Assembly (NCBI GenBank): GCA_030432695.1
Contig: JAUILN010000013.1
Span: 124,001-188,000, forward strand
From: a bacterium
GTDB taxonomy: Bacteria > Planctomycetota > UBA1135 > UBA2386
Direction of reading: 5' to 3'
Length of the DNA stretch: 64,000 bases
Below, piece by piece: positions 29,901 to 38,343 of this stretch; the first letter of the stretch is position 1; each line of letters starts with the position of its first letter. Both the position numbers and the translations under genes were made by a program. The notes beneath the pieces were generated by a model. The model saw only the letters and a program-made list of their open reading frames with translations. It did no database searches and had not been told where the DNA came from.

Positions 29901-30782
29901 CTGGCGGCGTTCGCGATGCCGCTGTTGGCGGACTTCCAGACCTGGCCGGACAGCCCCGACCTGCCGGCGCAGGATCCGTTCCTGGCCGACGGCTTCAACG
30001 GCTGGCAGATCAGCCTGACGGTCCAGTCGGCGCCGTTCTTCAGCCGCCCCGACTTCGCGCCGCCGTTCTTCCGGGCCTACTCGGCGGGATGGCGCAAGCC
30101 CGGCGAGGATCCGGTGCGCCTGCAGCCCGGCGATCCGGCGTGGCAGACCGCGATGGGTGGTTGGGACTTCCTGCGCAACCGCCGTTCGATCCCGTACGAC
30201 CCGGCGACCTACTGGGTGATGGCCGACTTCGTGAAGCGGCGCACCGTCGCGACCCCCGGCTTCGTCGACCTCTACAACCCGCTGCGGATGCCGGTCGACC
30301 CCGACGGCGACCCGCGCCTCGGTCCGTTCTTCGGTGGCTCGCCGCAGCTCGGCGTGCTGCCACGGTTCTCGTGGGCTACCGAGCCGTTCGGTAGCGAGCA
30401 GGCCGGTGGGGCCAGCGCGGTGGTGGAGTTCCGGGTCGCCAGCCAGGTCGACCAGGCGCCCTGGCGGGCTCTCAACGAGAACTACCCGCTGCCGACCGTC
30501 GATAACGTGCCGCTCGATCCGCGGATCGCCGGCGATGCCCACATCCGCAAGTGGGACGACCGGATCGGGGCGTTCCGGTATCTCTACCACGAGCACGTCA
30601 GCGGCTGGCACGACGACGTCGACGAGCTGTTCAGCCAGTCGGGACTCGACGCGCACAGCGCGACGGCCTGGGCACCGCGCGACGTCCAGCAGTTCGGTTG
30701 GCGGTTCGTGCTGACCAACGGCGGCGACGTGGCTCCGGAACTCGACTCGTTCTGGGTTGCGTGGCGGTTCGAGCGGGAGTGA
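26970..30782 (+). CDS. Large putative lipoprotein with SbsA-type Ig-like segment, function unknown
   Basis: 1270 residues. The N-terminus has a basic part (RRRSAR), a hydrophobic run and LTVSC followed by GGGGSG, so Cys40 is a plausible but imperfect lipobox cysteine. Around residue 473, GVTVRFSEPVDAASV matches the start of a bacterial SbsA-like Ig domain; the following FFVATRNVLD fits the same fold. The rest is beta-rich, with many Trp/Tyr/Asp residues and segments such as FTWRDQRVKEQGG, but no catalytic motif was recognised. Likely a cell-surface structural protein. It converges on the sigma-factor fusion gene with a 35-base gap. Confidence 0.6.
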   Translation: MACSHQVVARRRSARSLRAALKAIAAAPVLTALSCLTVSCGGGGSGRPDDRPLGNSLRIEHVEYGRLVDLYALGEAGAELVERDVVVAVEPLAEPGIASDELRTLRPDADTLQPRLLIRAPAESKRFAEVRERLERGRRKLTPQQLEAPDRGTPWSVVARDAALLVRFTKDLPVGPEFFVRTDEESGRVEGILNLEAVQLLEVLVPDPPGGALRREHVRPIPLRIAAKPRALVLDPVLLGSEAVAYGRGASPSGMPASAHVGAEANLRLAIALRGPLAIPGMHEDEGRPLSGENSLGDPAVVRDFRSGSGGDNSPWIAKGFLRDAGSPRLIGEIPMYVLRVEDQDAERVVVEIDKGGVVHQLDLGDGLRVELEDGTILRSEIVEEPADDEGQPEQQIVRAVCTRVAGLRALPRAPSGAPREGAARRAWLRANATPVVLETAFTLTRRDDAPGDDPRWFVRFDGEDGEQLLDPEGGHDRISPFAGVTVRFSEPVDAASVRSLDSFFVATRNVLDLAEAEAFRIDRGIHGALFDMDRYRATHLVPTRATAVDGAQTSFRLAAPLGYYLDERMRSADEGQVFGDKRFRYHLHLVASDALNAVTDPAGNPLDLDDQSGTGGPFVVPFALDTGRHSDGTPVWADNLVAGFAQRFASLDEDPRPSLYRPEESSDPGDPRAWSITDVFGGVVPVSGRLVARGTSRVQRAIDSEHQAPVPPQSAPDRHCPTSINDPDRIWGREQGIASPSAAIPFSQGTQNPWNPFGARVQAVWREIDFGFSKTDPFDYDLDVEAMWWAPFQGDPTYYDIFDRVSLDLGHSEWRPEPCIGTLSSLAVLRTSGLKESFAGNYLGNVDGDDRRSGPAPHIAYRDRQLIVDGARAIGGPSGAVRYLPLPDFQEPYFTWRDQRVKEQGGSSLYSGDTRTPGGSRDYDPYILSPFLGGAGTDYRVVGGGSGVTLLDGTWNNLGNTQLSNSSRLDTITEGGLAAFAMPLLADFQTWPDSPDLPAQDPFLADGFNGWQISLTVQSAPFFSRPDFAPPFFRAYSAGWRKPGEDPVRLQPGDPAWQTAMGGWDFLRNRRSIPYDPATYWVMADFVKRRTVATPGFVDLYNPLRMPVDPDGDPRLGPFFGGSPQLGVLPRFSWATEPFGSEQAGGASAVVEFRVASQVDQAPWRALNENYPLPTVDNVPLDPRIAGDAHIRKWDDRIGAFRYLYHEHVSGWHDDVDELFSQSGLDAHSATAWAPRDVQQFGWRFVLTNGGDVAPELDSFWVAWRFERE

Positions 30783-30817
30783 GCCGTGGCGCGATCTGCG
30801 CGGGGCGGCGTCGTGGG

Positions 30818-33748
30818 TCAGTCCGTGGTCCGTAGCTCGTGGCGGATCCGACCGCCCGGCGGTAGCGCGATCCACGGGCCGGGCGGGCGGCCGTCGTCGG
30901 GGCGGATCCGGCAGCGTCCTGGCGGCAGGCCGTCGAGATCGACTGCGCCGGTCTCGGGATCGAGGACGTGGGGGCCCGAGCACCAGCGCTGGTCGCCGCA
31001 TTCGCCGTCGATGTGGAATGCCCCGCCTGGAGCGGGAGGGGCGGTGGCGTGCACCGTCGCCAATCGAAGCCTCGCGGTGTCCCGGCGTTCCTCGACCTGC
31101 ACCTGCGCGGTCGCCACCCGGTCGCGGGCCACGTTGCAGCGGGCGAGCACCCGCGGCAGGGTCACCAGGTGCTCCCGCCACGATCCGGGGCGCTCCTCGA
31201 TCGCCGCGACCTCGACGCGCGCGAGCCAGGTGCCTCGCTCCAATCCCTGCACCCGGAGTCGGGTCGAACCGCCCATACCGAGTCGATCGGGGAGTCGGAG
31301 CCTTCGTTCGCCGCCGGTCGCGGCGTGGGACAGCAGCAAACCGACCACGCGGCGGCCGAGGCCGAGTTCGACGTCCAGCGTCAGCGAACCGGTCGCCGGC
31401 AACTCGATGTCGACCGGCCCCGCGCCGCCGCTCATCGGGTGGCAGGTCGACGCCCCGTCCGGGTGGTGGACCCGCAGCGTTCCGACCTCGCGGTTCGGAC
31501 GTTCCAGACCATGGGCTGCCAATGCCACCACCCCGGATGCGTCGGTACGGCCGTGGCCGATCCGCAGCGGTCGTGGGTCGTGTACCTCGTCGGTCCAGGC
31601 CGTCGCTTCGCGGTAGCGCATCTGCGGATCGCGGACCGGCGCATGCCAGGCCAGGAGTTCGACCTCGACCCCGGGCACCGGTCGGCGGGCGGAGTCCCGC
31701 ACGGTGACGGCAAGGGTCGGCGAGGGCCCGAGGACGACGTCACGGCAGGCGTGCTCGATGCCGCTCAGGTCGACGAAGAAGGTCGCCGCTGCGAGGTCCG
31801 GCGCGCCGGGGATCACGGACACGCGGTTGATCCCGGGCCAGAGGCCGCGGAGCACGGTGTCTCCCGCCGTGTCCTGCACACCGGGGGCGACGAGCTCGAC
31901 CTCGTAGAGCGACTTCGCGAGCGAGAGAGACGGGGTCGGATCGAAGGTCGGCCGGGGCACCGGGATGGCGGTCGCCGTGAACGAGTCGACTGCGTTGCCT
32001 TGCCGGTCCCGCACCCGCAGGGTCAGCGCCGGTCCCGGCTGGAGGCGCAGCACCGTGCCTTCGCTCGGCCAGGCCACCGGCCCGCCACTGCTGGCGGGAA
32101 CGTGTCCACTGGCGAAGGCGTGCAGCACGACCGCGGATGGCGATGTCTCCGGCTCGGCGGTGCGCAGCGTGAAGGCGCCGTTCTCCTCCGACCACGTGCG
32201 GACCCCACCGGCCGTGACCAAGGCACGGGCGAGCGGGGCGCCGCGTCCGTCGATCACCCGGCCGCGCAGGGTCGGACCGGCCTCGACGGTTAGCTCGAGG
32301 GGGGTGGGGCAGCCGACGGTCACCGTCAGCGGTGCGAGGCCGAGAGCTGCGGGCCCGAATCCGAGCAGGCGGGTCGGCCAGGTCCCGAGCGGGAGCGGGG
32401 CCGAGCGGAATCGTCCGTCGACGACCTCGACGAATCGGGGCGTCGATTCGCAGCACAGCTCCAGCCTGCCGTCCAGCGGCGCGCCGGTCCCGTCGCGCAG
32501 GGTGCCCTCGATGCGGCCGCCGAGGTGCATCGGCAGCGCGCCGAGATCGGTGGTGCCACCGGGCGGGACGGCCGGGAAGCTCAGGACCCGGCGGACCAGT
32601 CGTGGATGCGACGGGGCGCACTGCAGCAGGTAGCCACCGTGGTCGGGGTGCGGGGTGAAGTCGAAGCGGAAGTGGCCGTCGGGGTCGGGAACGATCTCGA
32701 GGTCCAGGGTCGAGGCGTCGATGCTCGCCGAAGTCGCGCGGCCCACGATCGCCGAAGTGGAGCAGAGCCGCACCGAGCACGGCTCGTCGAGCGGTCCGCC
32801 GTCGTCGGCGCGGACCAACTGTCCGGTGATGCGGTGTTGCCGGGTGGTGTCCGGTGCGGGCGTCCCCTGCTCGACCGGCGCCGCGCGTCGGCCGGCGGCC
32901 TCACGGCGTGAGGACGGGCCGTCGGTCGCCTGCACCTGGGGCGCCGCGGCGGTCGGATCAGCAGCGCGTTGGGCATTCCGAGTGCCGTCGCTCCAACCCG
33001 TCACCGTCAGCACCACCGCACCCGTCGTGAGTGCCACGAGCAGGCTGCAGACCGCGCGCCGGCCGATGCCGAGCGATGCCCGGCCGGCCGCCGCCACCGT
33101 GGCCGTGCCGGCGGCGCGTTCCGCGGCGCGGAGCACTTCGTGTCGGACCGCTGCGATGCCGCGGCGTGGCAGCAACAGAGCCGCCAGGCTTCCGGCGAGG
33201 CCGGCCGGTAGACCCCGGCGCAGGTGCGCCAGGCCGCGCATCAACCGGCTGCGGACCGTGGCCGGGCTGTGGTTCTGCTGCACGGCGATCTCGCCGGGCG
33301 ACAGTTGCTCGCGCAGGTGCAGCGCCACCACCGAGCGGTAGGGCTCCGCGAGTCCGTCGATCGCGCCGTCGATGCGCAGCAGGGCTTCGCGGTGGTGGGC
33401 GTGGCGCTCGGCGGATTCGGTGCCGGCCACCTGGTCCGGGGAGACCACCGCTGCGGCCGCCCGTCGGCGCGCGCGGCGCAGCGCCCGCGCGTGGTTGGCC
33501 AGGATGCCGCAGAGCCACGGGCGGACCGGGTGCGTGGTCCGGAAGGTGGCCGCCTTCTCGATCGCGGTGAGAAACGTGTCCTGGAGCAGGTCGTCGGCGT
33601 CCGCGGCCGACGAGCCGAGGTGGTGGGCGAGCCGATGCAGCTCCGCCGCGGTGCGGTCGAAGACCTCGGCGAGCGCGCCGGGGTCGCCGGTCTGGACGTA
33701 GCGCCGGAACGCTGCGTCGGCGGGATCGGGGTTGCGCTTGGCGGCCAC
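30818..33748 (-). CDS. ECF-type sigma factor fused to a membrane helix and extracytoplasmic beta domains
   Basis: 976 residues, GTG start. Residues 13-95 form sigma region 2 (SSAADADDLLQDTFLTAIEK and the PWLCGILANHARALRR helix) and 122-180 region 4 (HLREQLSPGEIAVQQNHSPATVRSR split by the usual turn), the parts that bind the -10 and -35. After an Arg/Ala linker a single transmembrane helix lies at about 232-252 (VCSLLVALTTGAVVLTVTGW). A disordered linker (253-305) leads to several beta-sandwich repeats of carboxypeptidase-regulatory type (ITGQLVRADDGG, GRIEGTLRDGTGAPLDG, LRGRVIDGRGAPLARA). By topology the sigma part is cytoplasmic and the 670-residue remainder is outside. No separate anti-sigma gene is adjacent. 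TATCCT lies upstream at 33795. Confidence 0.85.
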   Translation of the reverse strand: MAAKRNPDPADAAFRRYVQTGDPGALAEVFDRTAAELHRLAHHLGSSAADADDLLQDTFLTAIEKAATFRTTHPVRPWLCGILANHARALRRARRRAAAAVVSPDQVAGTESAERHAHHREALLRIDGAIDGLAEPYRSVVALHLREQLSPGEIAVQQNHSPATVRSRLMRGLAHLRRGLPAGLAGSLAALLLPRRGIAAVRHEVLRAAERAAGTATVAAAGRASLGIGRRAVCSLLVALTTGAVVLTVTGWSDGTRNAQRAADPTAAAPQVQATDGPSSRREAAGRRAAPVEQGTPAPDTTRQHRITGQLVRADDGGPLDEPCSVRLCSTSAIVGRATSASIDASTLDLEIVPDPDGHFRFDFTPHPDHGGYLLQCAPSHPRLVRRVLSFPAVPPGGTTDLGALPMHLGGRIEGTLRDGTGAPLDGRLELCCESTPRFVEVVDGRFRSAPLPLGTWPTRLLGFGPAALGLAPLTVTVGCPTPLELTVEAGPTLRGRVIDGRGAPLARALVTAGGVRTWSEENGAFTLRTAEPETSPSAVVLHAFASGHVPASSGGPVAWPSEGTVLRLQPGPALTLRVRDRQGNAVDSFTATAIPVPRPTFDPTPSLSLAKSLYEVELVAPGVQDTAGDTVLRGLWPGINRVSVIPGAPDLAAATFFVDLSGIEHACRDVVLGPSPTLAVTVRDSARRPVPGVEVELLAWHAPVRDPQMRYREATAWTDEVHDPRPLRIGHGRTDASGVVALAAHGLERPNREVGTLRVHHPDGASTCHPMSGGAGPVDIELPATGSLTLDVELGLGRRVVGLLLSHAATGGERRLRLPDRLGMGGSTRLRVQGLERGTWLARVEVAAIEERPGSWREHLVTLPRVLARCNVARDRVATAQVQVEERRDTARLRLATVHATAPPAPGGAFHIDGECGDQRWCSGPHVLDPETGAVDLDGLPPGRCRIRPDDGRPPGPWIALPPGGRIRHELRTTD

Positions 33749-33794
33749 GGTGCGACTCGTGCGCGGCGGGGTCGGCGTTGCACGAATTCGGAGC

Positions 33795-33800
33795 AGGATA
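33795..33800 (-). promoter_or_regulatory. Candidate -10 element of the sigma-factor fusion gene
   Basis: TATCCT in the context gcTATCCTgct, 47 bases before the GTG. The identical 10-base context gcTATCCTgc occurs upstream of folD. No clear -35. Confidence 0.35.
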
Positions 33801-33868
33801 GCGGACCGCGGATCGGCGCGGCGGGACCGGCGCCCCGGAGTGAGCCAGCAAGCGCGACCCGGTTGCGC

Positions 33869-35470
33869 TCAGTCGCCCGCTACGACGGTCAGTCCGCCGG
33901 TCGTGACCAGTCCCGCGACGTTGACCTCCGGGTCGAGGACCGCCGCCTGGGCGAGGATCCGCACCCCGCCCAGACCGGCAGGGATCGGCATACCGAACGT
34001 GCAGTGACCGGATGCGTCGGTCTCCGCCATCCGCAGGTCGAGCCCGTTCTGGTAGAGGCGGCAGCCGGGCATGCCGGCGTAGCTCAGGTCGAGGGGCAGC
34101 GGTGAGCCGGCGGCCATCGCGTCGCTGGAGCCGAGCAGGAGCAGCACGCTGCTCGACGGTCGCGCGCCGCGCAGCTCCAGGGTGAAGTCGGCCGGATCGG
34201 TCGCGGCCGGGGTCCCTGTGCCGGTCAGGGTCGCGACGCGCAGCGCGCTGTCCGGGCAGCCGTGGCCGAAGGTGACAGTGCCGTTCCAGACGGTTCGGGC
34301 CAGATGCGCGCGCACGGCGTCCTGGTCACCGCGCTCGGTCCAGGTCACCAGTTCCTGCACCGAGGACGTGCCGCTGCGCAGCGCGCCGACCGACTCGATC
34401 ACCCGGTCCTCTGCGGTGCGCAGCGCGACCTCCTCCGTGAGTCGGCCGTCGACGAGTTGGCGGCGGTAGAGGGTCTGCTGGCCGCGTTCGGCGTTGGCGT
34501 AGTAACAGCAGGGCGTGCCGTCGACGACCGCCAGCGCGAAGTAGTCGTAGCCGGCGTTCTGGCTGCTGTAGACCGCGTCGCGGGCCACCTGGCGGAGCTG
34601 GAAGCCCTCGATCGGGTCGGCGTTCGCGCTTGCCAGCATCAGGGCGCCGCGCTTCGCGAACAGGACGTGCGGGGCTCCGCTGGAGTCGAGCGCGAGCACG
34701 CTGGTGTTCGAGCTGTCGTCGGAGAGGACGACTTCCTGGCTCAGGACTCCGGTCTGCGGGTCGTAGCGGCGGTAGGCGATGTGGGAGGTCGAGAGGTTCG
34801 GATGGATCCGGTAGGAGAAGTGGAAGTGGCCGGCGTCGTCGATCGCGACGCTCGGATAGACGCCGGTCGACTCCGCGTTGATGCGCCGGCGGGCTGTCCA
34901 TCCGGCGCCGTCGCGGTAGCGCATGCTGGCGCGCCAGCCGTAGGCGCGTCCGCCGCTGCAGACCACGACCACCCGGCCGTCGCGGCCGACGTCGAGTTCG
35001 GGCCAGTACCAGTCGGCACCGTCCGTCGCCCCGGGGAACAGCAGCTCGTCGCTGCCGATCCAGGACCGGAAGCGCGTGTCGTAGCGCGAGTAGCCGACCT
35101 GGTAGGGGGCACCCGGCCGGTGTTGCCCCCAGGCGATGTGGAGGGTCGATCCGTCCGGATCGATGACCAGCGAGCCGCGCAGCGCGTCGGCCACCCGCAG
35201 CGTGGTCTCGGTCTCGAAGCTGCGGCCGCCGTCGCTGCTGCGGTGCAGGTGCACCTCGGTGCGACCGTCGACGTGGGTGACCTGCGACAGCGCGAACAGG
35301 CGGCCCAGCCGATCCATCGCGATCGACTTGCCGCCCGGTCGGGAGGTCGACAGGCCGAGGGTGTCGGCGGAGGACCAGCTCTCGATCGTCGCGACGCGCT
35401 GCGCGGGCAGCAATGCGGAAGCAGCGAGGAGGGTCGGCAGGAGGATCGGAGCAGGGGATCGGTGGAGCAT
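33869..35470 (-). CDS. Secreted BNR/sialidase-like beta-propeller protein
   Basis: 533 residues from the ATG at 35470, chosen because it begins a clean signal peptide (LLPTLLAASALLPAQ); the frame stays open further upstream without support. One Asp-box, SSDGGRSF, and repeated AIDDAGHFHFSYR / LDSSGAPHVLFAK blades suggest a six-bladed propeller of the sialidase/neuraminidase superfamily, but the arginine triad is not evident, so enzymatic activity is doubtful. The last ~100 residues form the module with AGMPGCRLYQ, GMPIPAGLGGVRILAQAAVL and a final VVAGD, clearly related to the C-terminus of the protein at 23204. Divergent from sucC. Confidence 0.65.
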   Translation of the reverse strand: MLHRSPAPILLPTLLAASALLPAQRVATIESWSSADTLGLSTSRPGGKSIAMDRLGRLFALSQVTHVDGRTEVHLHRSSDGGRSFETETTLRVADALRGSLVIDPDGSTLHIAWGQHRPGAPYQVGYSRYDTRFRSWIGSDELLFPGATDGADWYWPELDVGRDGRVVVVCSGGRAYGWRASMRYRDGAGWTARRRINAESTGVYPSVAIDDAGHFHFSYRIHPNLSTSHIAYRRYDPQTGVLSQEVVLSDDSSNTSVLALDSSGAPHVLFAKRGALMLASANADPIEGFQLRQVARDAVYSSQNAGYDYFALAVVDGTPCCYYANAERGQQTLYRRQLVDGRLTEEVALRTAEDRVIESVGALRSGTSSVQELVTWTERGDQDAVRAHLARTVWNGTVTFGHGCPDSALRVATLTGTGTPAATDPADFTLELRGARPSSSVLLLLGSSDAMAAGSPLPLDLSYAGMPGCRLYQNGLDLRMAETDASGHCTFGMPIPAGLGGVRILAQAAVLDPEVNVAGLVTTGGLTVVAGD

Positions 35471-35686
35471 CGCGTGCAGCGGAACGGTCGGGTTCGGTCC
35501 GCGGCGGGGGTGGCCGTCGGCGTCCGGGAACGCGGCGTGCGCGGGCCGATGCCTCACCGACACCGTCTCGGGCGGTCCCGACGGCCCGCGCACGCCACGG
35601 CCCGTCTCGGCGGGGGCGGCAGCTCCGTTGCCGGAAATCACGCGATGCCCGAGTCGTGTCGCTCGGGTGCCGGTCCGGTCTCCTCG

Positions 35687-35714
35687 TTGTTTCCCCGCGG
35701 CCCAGGGGTACCCT
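35687..35714 (+). promoter_or_regulatory. Candidate promoter of sucCD
   Basis: TTGTTT (35687-35692), 16-base spacer, TACCCT (35709-35714), 28 bases before the sucC ATG, in the 272-base divergent gap with the BNR protein gene. Confidence 0.5.
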
Positions 35715-35742
35715 GCTCGCCCTTCCAACCCGATTCACCCCC

Positions 35743-36903
35743 ATGAACATCCACGAGTTCCAGGCCAAGGAGCTGCTCGCCCGCTACGGCGTGGCGGTCC
35801 CCGAGGGCATCGTCTGCGACACCGCGGAACAGGCCGCCGAGGCCTTCCGGAAGCTGGGCTCCGACCTCGCGGTCGTGAAGGCGCAGATCCACGCCGGTGG
35901 GCGCGGCAAGGCCGGTGGCGTCAAGCTGGTCAAGTCCGCCGACGAGGCCCGCGACAAGGCCGAGGCGATGCTCGGCAAGGCGATGGTGACCCATCAGACC
36001 GGTCCCGAGGGCCGGGTGGTCCGCAAGGTCTACGTGACCAAGGGCGCCGACATCGCCACCGAGCTCTACCTGGCGGTCGCCGTGGACCGGAAGACCAACG
36101 CGCCGGTGATGATGGCCTGCCCCGAGGGCGGCGTGGAGATCGAGACCCTCGCCGAGGAGAAGCCCGAGGCGATCCAGCGGGCGCGGATCCACCCGATGAA
36201 GGGGCTGCTGCCGTTCCAGGCGCGGCGGATGTGCAAGCACCTCGGACTCACCGGGGAGCAGGCCAAGCAGGGCGCGAAGGTGATGACCAACCTCGCGAAG
36301 CTGTTCGTCGACCTCGACTGCTCGCTGGCCGAGATCAACCCGCTGATCGTCACCGAGCAGGGCGACGTGGTGGCTCTCGACGCCAAGATCAACTTCGATA
36401 GCAACGCGCTCTACCGCCACCAGGACGTGGCCGCGATGCGCGACCTCAACGAGGAGGATCCGAAGGAGGTCGAGGCCTCGAAGTTCGACCTGAACTACAT
36501 CGCGCTCGACGGCACCATCGGCTGCATGGTGAACGGCGCCGGCCTGGCGATGGCGACGATGGACGTCATCCAGCTCAAAGGCGGGTCGCCGGCCAACTTC
36601 CTCGACGTCGGTGGCGGCGCCAACAAGCAGCAGGTCACCAACGCGTTCAAGATCATCCTCGCCGACCCGAACGTGAAGGGCGTGCTGGTCAACATCTTCG
36701 GCGGGATCATGAAGTGCGACACGATCGCCGAGGGCGTGATCGCCGCGGCCAAGGAGGTGCAGCTCGACCGACCCCTGGTGGTCCGTCTGGAGGGCACCAA
36801 CGTGGAGCTGGGTCGCAAGCTGCTCGAGGAGTCCGGCCTGCCGCTGGAGACCGCGAAGTCGCTGGACGAGGCCGCCGAGAAGATCGTGGCCGCCGCCGGC
36901 TGA
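35743..36903 (+). CDS. sucC: Succinyl-CoA synthetase, beta subunit
   Basis: ATP-grasp subunit that binds nucleotide and succinate in the TCA-cycle step succinyl-CoA + NDP + Pi to succinate + NTP + CoA. 386 residues, normal length, starting MNIHEFQAKELLARYGVAVP as in the family. Other landmarks are KAQIHAGGRGKAGGVKL, the AEINPL segment near 200 and GIMKCDTIAEGV near 325. The first 35 bases after the stop lead directly to sucD, so the two are one operon. Whether ATP or GTP is preferred cannot be told. Confidence 0.96.
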   Translation: MNIHEFQAKELLARYGVAVPEGIVCDTAEQAAEAFRKLGSDLAVVKAQIHAGGRGKAGGVKLVKSADEARDKAEAMLGKAMVTHQTGPEGRVVRKVYVTKGADIATELYLAVAVDRKTNAPVMMACPEGGVEIETLAEEKPEAIQRARIHPMKGLLPFQARRMCKHLGLTGEQAKQGAKVMTNLAKLFVDLDCSLAEINPLIVTEQGDVVALDAKINFDSNALYRHQDVAAMRDLNEEDPKEVEASKFDLNYIALDGTIGCMVNGAGLAMATMDVIQLKGGSPANFLDVGGGANKQQVTNAFKIILADPNVKGVLVNIFGGIMKCDTIAEGVIAAAKEVQLDRPLVVRLEGTNVELGRKLLEESGLPLETAKSLDEAAEKIVAAAG

Positions 36904-36937
36904 ACCCACCGTCGCAAGCACAAAGGACTACACGAAC

Positions 36938-37834
36938 ATGGCGATCCTCATCGACGGGAACACCAAGGTCATCACGCAGGGCATCACCGGCAAGAACGGC
37001 ACCTTCCACTCGCTGCAGGCCAAGGCCTACGGCACGCAGATGGTCGGTGGCGTGACTCCGGGCAAGGGCGGTCAGGAGGTCGAGGGCATCCCGGTCTTCG
37101 ATTCGGTCAAGGAGGCGGTCGACGCCACCGGCGCCACCGTGTCCGTCATCTACGTGCCTGGCGCCTTCACCGCCGACTCGATCTGCGAGGCGGTCGACGC
37201 CGGGATCGAGCTGGTCGTGACGATCACCGAGGGCGTGCCCGTCCTCGACATGGCCTGGGTCAAGGACTACATGGCCGGCAGCGGCTCGCGACTGGTCGGT
37301 CCGAACTGTCCGGGCGTGATCACGCCGGTCACCGACACGACCGGCTGCAAGATCGGCATCATGCCGGCCTACATCCACAAGCCGGGCCGTGTCGGCGTGG
37401 TGTCCCGTTCCGGCACCCTGACCTACGAGGCGGTGTGGCAGCTCACCACCGAAGGTCTCGGCCAGTCGACCTCGGTCGGCATCGGCGGCGACCCGATCAA
37501 CGGCACGGACTTCGTCGACTGCCTGCGCCTGTTCAACGACGACCCTGACACCGACGGCATCATCATGATCGGCGAGATCGGTGGCACCGCGGAGGAGGAG
37601 GGTGCCGACTTCATCAAGGCGCACGTGACCAAGCCGGTGGTCGGCTTCATCGCCGGTGCGACCGCGCCTCCCGGCAAGCGGATGGGCCACGCCGGTGCGA
37701 TCATCTCCGGCGGCAAGGGCACCGCGAAGGACAAGAAGGCGGCGCTCGAGGCAGCGGGTGTGACGGTGGTCGACACCCCGTCGATCATGGGGCGCACGAT
37801 GCGTGAGGTGCTGGGCGCGAAGGCCGGCGCGTGA
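36938..37834 (+). CDS. sucD: Succinyl-CoA synthetase, alpha subunit
   Basis: Binds CoA and carries the phosphohistidine intermediate. 298 residues. The CoA-binding Rossmann part begins with KVITQGITGKNGTFH; the active-site histidine is in GHAGAIISGG (His about 251). An AAAGGA sequence at 36922-36927 lies about 10 bases before the ATG and is a usable ribosome-binding site, rare in this window. Its stop overlaps the GTG of the next gene (GTGA). Confidence 0.96.
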   Translation: MAILIDGNTKVITQGITGKNGTFHSLQAKAYGTQMVGGVTPGKGGQEVEGIPVFDSVKEAVDATGATVSVIYVPGAFTADSICEAVDAGIELVVTITEGVPVLDMAWVKDYMAGSGSRLVGPNCPGVITPVTDTTGCKIGIMPAYIHKPGRVGVVSRSGTLTYEAVWQLTTEGLGQSTSVGIGGDPINGTDFVDCLRLFNDDPDTDGIIMIGEIGGTAEEEGADFIKAHVTKPVVGFIAGATAPPGKRMGHAGAIISGGKGTAKDKKAALEAAGVTVVDTPSIMGRTMREVLGAKAGA

Positions 37835-38343
37835 GCGTGGCGGGGGACGGTCCTGCTGCGACGCCGGCCAGCGTCGGTGGCGGCAACGGACACGGCCCGC
37901 GCCTGGTCGCGCCGCTGGTCCTTCTGGGCCTCGCCGGCATCGTGTTGGTGGAGCCGCTGCTCGCGTCCGACTCCTGGCTGCGCCGGACCCTCGGCCCGGA
38001 CGTCGGACTGCGCTTCGCGGTGGTCGGACTGTGCGTCTACGTCGCGCTGCTGATCTTGGAGCGGCGCCACACCGGGCAACTGCTGCGCGCGATCCTGGAG
38101 GAGCTGCGCCGGCTGCGTCCGGCGGTCGCCGCGGGCCGGGTCGGGGCTTCGACCGAGGGCAGCGTCGGTCGGGGTGTCGACCATCGGGCGGCGGTGGACA
38201 TCCTGGTGAAGGCTCTGGAGAGCGACGATGCCCAGGTTCGGGCCAACGCGCACACCCATCTGGTCCGCCTCACCGACATGGATCTCGGCGAGGATCCGGC
38301 CGCGTGGCGTCGGGCGCTCGCCGAGCACCGGGCCGACGATTGA
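37831..38343 (+). CDS. Small membrane protein with HEAT-like C-terminus
   Basis: 170 residues, GTG start overlapping the sucD stop by four bases, so translation is probably coupled. Two hydrophobic segments (about 25-45 LVAPLVLLGLAGIVLVEPLL and 59-76 FAVVGLCVYVALLILE) are followed by a cytoplasmic region. The C-terminus (ALESDDAQVRANAHTHLVRL, then GEDPAAWRRAL) resembles a single HEAT/armadillo-type repeat of the kind common in planctomycete proteins. Function unknown; a link to the succinyl-CoA synthetase is suggested only by position. Confidence 0.6.
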   Translation: MSVAGDGPAATPASVGGGNGHGPRLVAPLVLLGLAGIVLVEPLLASDSWLRRTLGPDVGLRFAVVGLCVYVALLILERRHTGQLLRAILEELRRLRPAVAAGRVGASTEGSVGRGVDHRAAVDILVKALESDDAQVRANAHTHLVRLTDMDLGEDPAAWRRALAEHRADD

